From Lottia gigantea (Eukaryota; Mollusca; Gastropoda; Lottiidae): a stretch of DNA of 64,000 nt. The stretch lies in assembly GCF_000327385.1 (NCBI RefSeq), contig NW_008706746.1:5253122-5317121 (forward strand), given 5' to 3'. Below the pieces are notes generated by a model that worked only from the letters and a program-made list of their open reading frames with translations, searched no databases and had not been told where the DNA came from. Positions 38,201 to 47,800 of this stretch are shown here, in pieces; within the stretch, counting starts at the first letter, position 1, and every line of letters begins with the position of its first letter. The position numbers and the translations under genes were made by a program.

Positions 38201-39530
38201 CCAAATAGATTTTCAGTTGGACTGTCATGGTTAGATATTTTAGACTGATGAGAGGCAGACTTCGGTCTGGATTGTTGACTAGGCTGGGCAATGTAGGCAA
38301 CCTGTTCCAACTTCTTCACCTCCTTATGAATGCAATCTAACAACTGGTCAAGGCTAGGGTTATCATCTGGGTACTGCTTCAAGTTATTCAGAAGGTAGTT
38401 TCTCCAACTGTACTGGAACATAAAATTCACCAGAAGCTACAGCATGTAATCCAAGTGTTGACAATGATCTAACATCAGCGTTGATACCATCATAGAATAG
38501 TCTGAGAGATGCAGCATTATATTGTGGTTTAGTAGCAAACACAAGTGCAGTACAATGTGCCTTTTTGATAGCAGTCTTATTTCCAAAAGTGTCCAGCAAT
38601 GTTTGCACTAACAGACCATAATTATCATCACTGGCTACAATTCCTTCAACTCTACATATAACCAATTCAGAAAGTTGGCCCTTCAGATAGTTGAATTTAG
38701 TTACATTAGAAATGTCCTCACATTCATGAATCTCGCTTTGAAAAACATCCCAGAAACTAGTCCATTTTCGTTTGTCACCAGAAAATATTGGCAAGTTCAT
38801 TTTAGGCAGTTTTACAGAAGATTGTTTTGACAGCTTACCAAAAATCGTTGGAGTTGATGTTTTTGAACTAACTTTGGACAGGAAATCAGCAATCTTATTC
38901 ATGATTAATCCATGATTGTCGTACAAGATGTCACATTCTTCAAAATCCTGATCAGCCAAGTCACTGCGATCCATTTGCATGTGTAAATCTTGAATTTCCT
39001 CATCCAAACGATGTAATTGTTCCTTGGATTTCACCAGTTTGTTCTGAATTACTTTTAATAGTTGAACACCATCCATATCTTGGCTCTCAATGATAGAACA
39101 GACGCGTTTATCTTCCCTCGTAAACAAACTTCTCAAATTTGCCCTTTTTCTCACTGTTGATTTTAGCGAATCGGCGAGAGCTTTCTGTTCCGTAGGCATC
39201 TTTATAGAATACTTCAGCAACAAACAAAATAAAAGTTCTCAAACCTCAGAAAAAGTTCTTCAAATTACCCAAACTGTCCTTACTATGATCACCAAACGAA
39301 ACTACAAATTACTGTCTATCATTTTGGCCATCACAGTCCACTGCAAATTTACGCACACCCATCAACCATCAAAGTATAACGATGAAATTGTTGAATACCG
39401 CAACTCAATTCCATTCAATCACCAACACTGTAAAACGTTCATCACGGCACCAATTTTTGTGGGAATATGTGCTCCACAAAGGTATCTGTAAACTTCACGT
39501 TGTGTTTTTTAAACTTTTAATATAACAGCA
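35290..39530 (-). mobile_element. BEL/Pao LTR retrotransposon inside Gypsy-1, fossil
   Basis: Minus-strand parts run right to left. A leader has a primer-binding-site-like word (ttggtgccgtgat, 39453-39441). Gag of the DUF1759 type follows (about 39.2-38.3 kb; LPKMNLPIFSGDKRKWTSFW), with a coiled, charged N-terminus and zinc-binding CQFCKGGH and CCVCRQE segments (about 38.1-37.9 kb). An A17-type protease is present (about 37.9-37.6 kb, VDILIGAD), then reverse transcriptase (about 37.3-36.8 kb, LRVVFAANAG and FVADIEKAFL). The RNase H connection region follows (about 36.6-36.2 kb, SSLYDPIGFISQV), and an integrase zinc-binding region (about 35.9-35.6 kb). Limits are approximate and paired LTRs were not recognised. 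It is broken, with several breaks. Gypsy-1 gag sequence lies on both sides. Confidence 0.85.
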
Positions 39531-40336
39531 TACATCATACAGTATTTACAACTGAGACAGGTTGAGGGAATGTGTCCGATGGTAAGATGGCGGTGAGAAC
39601 ATGTGGACAATATTTCTGACTTGCGCACTCAAACAGATATCGTGCAATTCGACTGTTGCTAAATATAGATAGGACTTGGGCAACAAATTCTTCTATAGTC
39701 CGAACTATTCCACAGTCCATAGCTCTTAACAGAAACTCTGAAGGATCTTCCTTACTATTTTGAACAATGCTCCCTAATTCAGTATATAACTCTGTAGCAG
39801 TTCGTTCCTTATAATAAGCCCTCAAAATTCCTCTAAATGTAGAAAATTGACAAATCAGGTAACTCTTCTAAACAACTTCTCAACCCTGTATTTACAGGAA
39901 TTGCCCTGATTACACCATCAATTACCTCAATATTGCTAAAAAAGTTTAAGTTTGCCCAGGTCAATCTGTCTTGTTAAATTTGTAAAAGAAATGCTAGATT
40001 TAGAGTCAATAGTGCCACTAATTTTAAATTCTTTTCTATAAATTTCTATCTGAGGTTTAGTCAATGGGTTTAGAAATATTTACTGGTATTGTTTCTTCCT
40101 TCACAGGCTGAACGGGGCATAATATCTGTCTTACTGAACTTACTATAGATTCCAACTCTTCTGTTTTCTGTTGCTCTATCAACCACTTATCCACCATGCC
40201 AATAACTTCATAGAGGTTATCATCATCGGCAGGTAGTTTTAACTTATGAACTTCAATTATCTTCAGAAGTTAATCAGGAGTCTTATCTATAGCTTCTCTC
40301 CTCCAAATTGTGGTTTTAGTTGACAGCAACTCCTTT

Positions 40337-40690
40337 ATTAAAAACGGAAAGTTCCAGACTGAGCTTTTTTACGCGACTTCCGCTTTAAAAAGGGATGTCC
40401 AACTCACAAATAGGGTGCGCCTAATTTGCAAATGGGGTGCCTAAATTGTCTAAAATCAACCAGGACGTTACGTAAGGAACCCACACCTAGGCCTGGATGT
40501 AGAAATAGGCTTTTTAAAATCTAAAACTTCTTAGAGCGGTTACCCAAATTCAGACGGTAACTATACACTCCAAGGCACAATCTAAAGTCCTTGCAAAGTG
40601 AGCACTTATATGAAACATAAAAGTAGAAACGTATAAATGATAAACCCCATTTCAAACTATAAAACACTTTAAATATCACGAATCTTAAAA
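40337..40690. other. Unassigned sequence beside Gypsy-1
   Basis: This is the right outer flank of Gypsy-1. It may include its leader or LTR, but no matching second LTR was found on the left. Short direct repeats ('aatagggtgcgcctaattt' / 'aaatggggtgcctaaattg', 40411-40449) are the only structure. Confidence 0.35.
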
Positions 40691-41930
40691 TAGACCTAAA
40701 TGGATAAATTTGGCATAGCTCTTCCAGCGCTCCATTTGTTGCATATACCTTCCTCAGAATGGCCTTTTGGAAAAGCTGTTGAAGCAGCCCCTATTCGGAA
40801 TGAGTGCAGTTTATAAAGAGCAGGGATCAAATCTAAATATGAAATCAATTTACGAAGGTACGAGTTGACGAAGTTATAAGTTACAGGGGCACCACCGTGA
40901 AACTGAAAAAATGGTTCAGATGCATGGGGACGATCGTGTCCAAACCACATCCCAATTCGTCATACTTCCACGGGGCCGTGGTAACAGAAGTGAGAAAATT
41001 TACGTATTCATAGCTAAATATTGTCCAATCAAAATTGGTCCTACTGTATTGGTAGCAAAATTCATCCGATCAAAACAAATCACTCGTTATGACGTTTTGT
41101 TTGCGAATGTTAACAAAACGAAAGCATTGTTCCATTACATATTTTGATTAATATGTACGGTACAGAATTGAGTAAGATTTTCGTTAAAGAATTGAAGCCG
41201 AGAATAGTTACTTGGAAAGAATGTGTTCTTATCTCTTTAAACGGGCGGCGGCAAAGCGGTGTTGTTCTACCGATCTGATTGGTCAGATTCAAATGCCACT
41301 AATCTAATTTCCACGCCCCCAAAACGAAGTGTAGTGGGCTTAGTTTTATACGGGTTAATAAGACCATATCCAAACCCGTATTTGTGATACTATCCATGGG
41401 GACAAGCTTTCAGATAAGCCAACATCGTACAAGGTGCACAAGTAATGGAACTATTCACACAATCAAAACAGGATCATCTGTTGTCTTATATTTAAAATGA
41501 AGAAGTGAAATTTGAACTGAAGACAATTAATTACTGATAACATTAAAATGAATAGAGGTTGTTTGTATTACATTTATAGCTGTATTGGCAGATTTTAGCA
41601 CTAGTTCAACAATCCGACAAATCCTACAAATGCCAATGCAAAAATGGCATTCAGAACCAAACAATGAAATTTTAACGAAATAACTACTGGAATTGCGTTA
41701 ACCAATTTTAATAAAAATAACATGAGTGATAGGTAACCTAGAGTCTGGACAGCCATATAGACGCTTTGCTCCCTTCAGAAGATTTTTCAGCATGAAAGAA
41801 TTTAGAGTATCAGGAAAACTGTAAGATTTCTGAACATAAGAGATAGCTGAAGCATGGGTAACCAATGACCTAGGTAAGAATCCAGTTTCAAAAAGGAATG
41901 CCATATAATTACATATCAAAGAGTTGGGGG
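40690..41930 (-). mobile_element. Tyrosine-recombinase fossil (DIRS- or Crypton-type)
   Basis: Minus-strand text at about 41.9-41.6 kb (YMAFLFETGFLPRSLVTHAS, then LLKGAKRLYG and LPITHVI) resembles the N-terminal and core-binding regions of eukaryotic tyrosine recombinases. Text at about 40.95-40.70 kb (LHSFRIGAAS) is the catalytic His-x-x-Arg block. No reverse transcriptase was seen beside it, so DIRS and Crypton origins cannot be told apart. It differs from the DIRS element at 27983-33228. It is broken, and a different repeat (41310-41395) lies between its two halves. Confidence 0.7.
41310..41395 (-). repeat. Right member of the inverted repeat pair
   Basis: It matches the reverse strand of 21845-21935 over most of its length (for example 'gggcttagtttnatacgggt' allowing one difference). 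It lies within the recombinase fossil, which suggests a short mobile repeat that landed there. Confidence 0.7.
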
Positions 41931-43662
41931 TCGGAAAACATGGTTTAAAACCTTTGCTTATACAAAAATGAAAAATGTGTCCTCACATAAAGTATTTTTA
42001 TTGAACAATATTTGGATTGGTATGAAGAGAAACACTGAGGGAGATATAAAATAGGTCTTGTGTGAGGGGAAAATATTCAATGAAACGAATAATTGGGATT
42101 ATGTTTCATTACGATAAGTGGTAGAAAATCGTCTGAAACGGAGATGGTCGTGACAGGCGTTAGCCACCTTCTCATATACATACTATTAGAGTCGACTATT
42201 GATAGAAACATATGTCTGTGGATAGACACTATTGTAGCTCTCGCCATTTTGTCGATATTCGCCAGAGAACGGGGCATAATGTCAAGGTTAAATAAGAAAG
42301 GTGGACTTCGTGCGATCATGCCAGTGACAGTGACGAGGATTATAGTCTGAAAACGCAAAAATCATGGGTAGTGAATAAAATCTACTCATCAGTTCTCAAA
42401 GAACTTTTCATAAACGTCGCTGAACATGTTTCTCAACGGTCGATCAATTTAATATTACTAACTAAACGTGGTCGAAAGACGAGAACGCACGATATCCAAA
42501 AATACACTAGACATTCAAAGTGATAGTACAGAATAGATAACTCGTTTCCGATGGGACGGAACTAGAACTGTCCAAAACACTGAACTGAACGACATTCTAA
42601 TCCTATGCTCTTATTAAAAGATTTCATTTATCTTAGGTACCATAAGTAGTTTTATTGACTAACATGTGTTTAAAAGTTTTATCCATATCGGATTGTACAA
42701 AAGGCGCAGTTATACAGGAGGCACCAAAACGATTTCTGCCCCTCCAGCCAAGTTTAAGCCATCAGGACACTAGTGTCAAATCTGACATATTTCAGATGTT
42801 ACTTTTATAGAAAAATCTATTTATAGATGAATAGAAATTGCTATCAAAGGATACCACTGATATTCCAACACCGAGATTAAAATTATATTCGCAATTGCAA
42901 AGTCAATAATCTTGGTCGAATCTTATTCAGGACCCTTTACTTACCAAAGACACTAGATAGGGTAATATCGTAATCTATTTTTAGGCCATTATTTAGGCCA
43001 TGTAGTATTATTGAACAGTATTAACAATGACATAAGAAATTGTGGATTATATGCCAAAATCTACAAGAAATTGCGTAAAATTAGTGGTACACACACCATC
43101 GGCGCATCTGAGAGCTACTTCAAAAGCAGGAATAGTAACAAGATATCAAAATCAACTGGCAACAACCACATTTTTCGATCCGAAACTGTAAATTGTAGGT
43201 GTGGCTTCGTCGACGGATACCTGATATCCTGACGTACGCTCCGATGTCACAATTAGATAAACAAGATAAAATAGGACGATATATAACATATCAAACAGAA
43301 TCAAAAGAGTGCTTTTAAGTATGAGGGTCGTTGGGGGCGTGCAATTGGAGCCATGGGTGCTCCCTATATAGATTTGAAACATTGTTGATCAATTGTTCAA
43401 AAAGTTTTCTTATTAAGCATGGGGTTTTATTTCGGCTACGATATGTCAACTTTGAACCTTTGAGTGGTTATTTTAAAATAACGTAGCATGTGCTGTTGAA
43501 ATATGATGTAGATGGTATCAATTTCTAACATATTTAAATATTTAAAGTGTATTGGGGACCCTGATAGCGTCTTTTACCGTCAATCACTAACGCAAACGCC
43601 CTTCGATATTACTACCAGCTTTAGCGATAGTTCGTTGACGGTTAAGCATTTCTTAAATTACG
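41931..43662. other. Intergenic, unexplained open frames
   Basis: No recognised gene. Two minus-strand frames stand out: 42358-42077 (93 codons, preceded by a good acceptor GCGTTTTCAG) and 43382-43152 (76 codons, with a hydrophobic run LLILFDMLYIVLFYLVYLIV). I recognise neither, and the first is also open on the opposite strand, so they are reported but not called as genes. Confidence 0.4.
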
Positions 43663-43945
43663 CTTGCTCGCTAACCTGAAGGCCCAGGGTTCAATTCCGG
43701 CATAAGTCGAGATAATATCTTCGGATTGTTCAGTGGGACTGACATGGAAAAAGCGTCTAGTCGTTTAGATGAGACAATAAATTGAGGCTCCATGTGCAAC
43801 AGGCTATGCACGTTTAAGATCCCTCGACAGTTGGAAATGGAGCAGACTAAAGCCCTGTCCTGGCAAAATTTCCCTCATTGCACCCTGCATGGTGTTGCAC
43901 ATCCACTTGGTGCAGAAAATAGGACGTAAAACTTTCATTTTTTTT
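43663..43945 (+). repeat. tRNA-derived SINE, near full length
   Basis: The head has a perfect pol III B box (ggttcaattcc, 43688-43698) in a tRNA-like setting. The body contains 'gactgacatggaaaaagcgt' and 'gtttagatgagacaataaat', a segment like that shared by many invertebrate SINEs. The 3' part reads 'cctggcaaaatttccctcat' and ends 'gtgcagaaaataggacgtaa' before an AT-rich tail. Partial relatives are at 22095, 5085, 9369 (reverse) and 58589. Confidence 0.8.
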
Positions 43946-44892
43946 AATTACATCTGACTGAAAACTTAAACAAATCGATGTTATCAATGTCTCTAGTACA
44001 CATAAAAAGTTTAGAAAGCCTCTTTACAAACCCTCTTTATAAATAATGATATAATTATGATAATTAAGAAAATGTCAACGGATGTTAAAGCCAGTCACAT
44101 TTGTACGCTCGTCCTTTTTATAATGAATAGGCCTTTGTGAATGCCTGTTTAAAGGATTGCACCTGAATTTGAGTCAAAAAGTAAGTAGATTCTACTGTCA
44201 TTTCAATAAGGCTGTGTGTACCAATCCGGGAAATACTATATACGTATTTTAATTAGTTAGTTCGGGCTGGCATTGAAAATTCATTAGGTTAAGTCACTGT
44301 CATTAAGTCAATGAATCAATCAATCGGGCTTCCGTGTGTTACAGACTATGCATGTTAAATACAAATAATTTGAAAACGTAAGAGAATAAGCTCAAATCTC
44401 TCTTTGGCAAAGGTTCCCCTCTTGTCATACTGTGTGGAATAGTTCGGACAATTTAAATGCATAGTGTCTGAATAATCTAGAAATAGTAGTTGTCTTAAAC
44501 ACATTCCTCAAAGGGGCGCAACCCTACTTTTAACCGCATGTTCTCGCCGCCATTTGCACAGATCGGACGCACTTATTACTTGGCTGTATTTATTATGTAA
44601 ATTGATTTACAATAATTATTCAGTTATATTAGACATTTTAAAAAACATAACGTGAACTCCAAGTATACCTTATCCGTGGAGCTACATTTAAGTAAACACA
44701 CTGCATGTGAAGAAAATTCGGACTAATATGGACCGCTGCATACGAAATTGTCGAGTACAAAATGAAAACCACCAAAGGTCAATCGAGCTAACAAACACAA
44801 TCACAGAGTACATCAATTGTGTTTCGTTTATCATTTATAGCTTTTATAACAAAAATATATTCCGGATCTTAATTTGACCATCTTATGTTTCA
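43946..44892. other. Region upstream of the choline transporter
   Basis: No gene is seen. It probably holds an intron separating an untranslated first exon from the coding start, because a good acceptor (TTATGTTTCAG) lies just before 44893. The promoter was not located. Confidence 0.45.
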
Positions 44893-47800
44893 GACATATA
44901 TCACCAACGTCACTGGTTACACAGATTTAAATATCAAAATGGCGATCAATGTCCCTGGTTTGATATCTGTTATTGTTTTTTATTTAATCATATTGGTTAT
45001 TGGAATCATTGCGGGAAGAAAAACGGCGAAGTCTGGAACGACTCAGGAAATGCTGGTGGCTGATAGAAGTATGAACCTCGTAGTTGCTTTTTTTACGTTA
45101 GCGGGTAGGTAAAGCTAAGTATTAACCAATTTCGATGACACATGAGACAAGTAATATTATTTCTATAAGTCCATAGATGTTGTTTCTGCCATGCCTTTCG
45201 CATTTAATTCTTCAGTTTGGAGCGAGTTCAAAAATTGCTATAGGAAACCAAACCAAAATCCTGTTTACTGAAGGAAGGGGATTTCTTGGATATTTGGATT
45301 CTGTGACTTCTGCGGAAACAGATTGGCCAATCTACCCTGAGAACAACTTTGTTTTTGGGAGTGCAGTGACAATAATTCTCCTTTAAAAAAAACTTTGTTG
45401 TAGCAAGTCATATTGGTGGTGGCTATATCAATGGCACAGCGGAGATTATGGCATCAAGTGGAGCGGTATGGGCTCAAGCTCCGGTAGCTTACTGTATTTC
45501 GTTTATAATTAGTAAGTATATGTATATTCCACTCATAGATATCCATAGTTATGTAAGTAGCAATGTCCAAAAGAAAATAATTTTCCTTGAATTTAAAAAA
45601 TAACATTAGAATTTGGATTTTCACAGATCTTCTGTGACCCTAGACCTGTAATTTTCATAATATGCAAGTATATTTTGCAGGTCTTTCAATGTCCATCATT
45701 TCTTCATTACAGATGGTATCTTTTTCGGGCCTAAGATGAGACGTGCTGAATATATCACAATGTTCGATCCTTTCCAGATTAAACTGGGAAAAAGAGTTGG
45801 TGCATTAATGTGTGTACCACAATTTCTTGGTGATTTGTTCTGGACTGCTTCTATTCTTGCTGCACTTGGTGAGTTTCCACTAAAGAGCACTCGACATAAC
45901 AAAATCACTAGTGTCCTGTTTCACGATTAAGGAATTCCTTCAAAATGCAGTCATCCAAATTTTCCATTTTATTAGTTTATCCTAACATTAACTGTTGCCA
46001 CATAGAAAACTTGCAAGTATCGATTTCTTTTTAATAATAATGTATACTGAAGAGATAAAGAAACGTCGCAAAGCACAGAAGATAGTGAATTGTTTATTCA
46101 AATTTCAACAAATCAATAGATAATTGTCTGACATCAACCACATTTGTCAAAAAGTATTGTTTGAGTGTCTTTCAAGTTATTGCTATGACATATTAAGGTT
46201 CTGATCACGTGATCTTTACAGATGGGAGCTGAAAGTCAGTATCTGGTGTGTCCATCTTGTGCATTGATAACAGCCCGGCAACTTCTGTACATGCAGTGGC
46301 AAAAACGATTTACAGATGCCATTTAAATCTACGCCCAGGCTCTTAGGAAAGCTGCACTGAGTTCTGCTGCATTTCTTGGAAGTGATTGGATCTGGATTAG
46401 TCGTCTTTCCACAAGTGTTCTATTGGGTTTAAGTCTAAACTGAATGAGGGCCATTTGATTACTCTGATGTTATGCTGTTGGGGGAAGGTGGCAGTGTGTG
46501 GATGGGCGTTTTCATGCTGAAAGGTGTGGTTTCGGCGTCTTGTAAAATGCGGTAAATCGTGGGGTCGGAGAACCTGGTCGATGTAACAGGTGGCTGTGAC
46601 TCCATGGGCCGATATTCTGGAAGACAACAGGTCCCAAGTTTCTGATTGATGCTGATTGCACCCAATACCATAATGCTTGGTCCTCCCCACGGGTCTCTTT
46701 CAACCATACACTGTTCTGTAAAACGTCCCCGTCTTGTGCGCCACACTCGTACTGTGCCATCTGCGGTGGAAATGCAGTACCGACTCTCATCTGAGGAAAC
46801 ATGGATTCTCCACTACTGATGCCGCCAATGTTGTCGTTGGGTGGCCCACGAAAAACGTTGCTGACTGTGATGGGGAGTGAGCACCGGACCCCTGTATGGA
46901 CGACGACAAGACATGTTCTGTAGGGCGAGCTGATTTCGAACGGATCAGCATTGATGGTTACTGATGGTGGCCAATAGTCTGACAAGGTGTCTGTGCCGCT
47001 ATGGTGAATCTGTCATGCAGATGTTACCGCAGGACATAGTGATATTGTCTTGGTATTGTGGCTCGAGGACGACCACTACGTGGACGGTCATCAGCGCTGT
47101 CGGTGGTGTAACGAACAGAAGTCTCTCAATGGTTCGTACATTACAGTTAAATGCATTGGCAGTAACCCGAGCACGATGTCCAGCATTTGATCGTCCGATG
47201 GCTTGTTCATGTTGTTGGGAGGTCATGTCATGAGCTCTCTGTCTTCACAGCAACTGAATTCTCAGTAGGAGTTTCTTTTTATACAGAACTCTGGTACGTA
47301 TTGCACGTGTATTTCGATTTTCCTCTGCATCACTTACAACATGCTCCCACGGATAGTTCCCAAGGTTCACAACTCTCAAATCGAACACAGCCGATATTAT
47401 CAGTTGAATATCATACACTGGCCTTTGTAAATCGTAATAACAATTTTGATAGTGCACGGCTTTGTCCAAATAATCTAAAAATGCGACGTTTCTGTATCTG
47501 TTCAGTATTTTTATCAGTAACACAAAACTAACGGCGGTTGTGGCCTATAATCTTTGTCGGCTTTTGCAAGTCTTTTGAACTTTCCTCATGATTATCGTAG
47601 CCAAGGAAAAATGTTTAATTGGCAACTCCTTTAACAAGTTAATTTAAAACTTTTTTTGTCGTATAGTGACTTTAAGTATAGTCCAGGTCAGCTCTTGTCA
47701 TGTTAACCCTTTCAATACCGGAGGTTACTTTTCAACTTCTACTCAGTTTATCCACTTAATTACTTTGAATTATTTGACAGACGATCATAGTCTTAGTTTT

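Larger units (their letters stand above)
22560..40340 (-). mobile_element. Gypsy-1: outermost Ty3/Gypsy-type LTR retrotransposon, fossil, interrupted by two other elements
   Basis: Parts lie in minus-strand order. Gag N-terminal and capsid-type sequence (about 40.3-39.5 kb, with LRAYYKERTATELY-like text) precedes the BEL insertion. A gag zinc knuckle of CX2CX4HX4C form follows (about 35.13-35.18 kb), then a protease region at the transposon junction near 34.92/24.38 kb. Left of the transposon come reverse transcriptase (about 24.2-23.8 kb), RNase H ending in a DADGLSRIP-type motif (about 23.5 kb), and integrase (about 23.0-22.6 kb). Outer limits are approximate and LTRs were not identified. 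The element is clearly broken, with of the order of ten or more breaks besides the insertions. It is the oldest layer because every other element of the nest sits within it. Confidence 0.85.

Noticed and set aside
45177-45386. 69-codon frame between choline transporter exons 1 and 2
   Set aside because: It lies in intron 1; the flanking exons join in frame without it and it has no SLC5 similarity.
46964-47531. Plus-strand frames of 89 and 114 codons
   Set aside because: They are antisense shadows of the Tc1 transposase and its terminal region.
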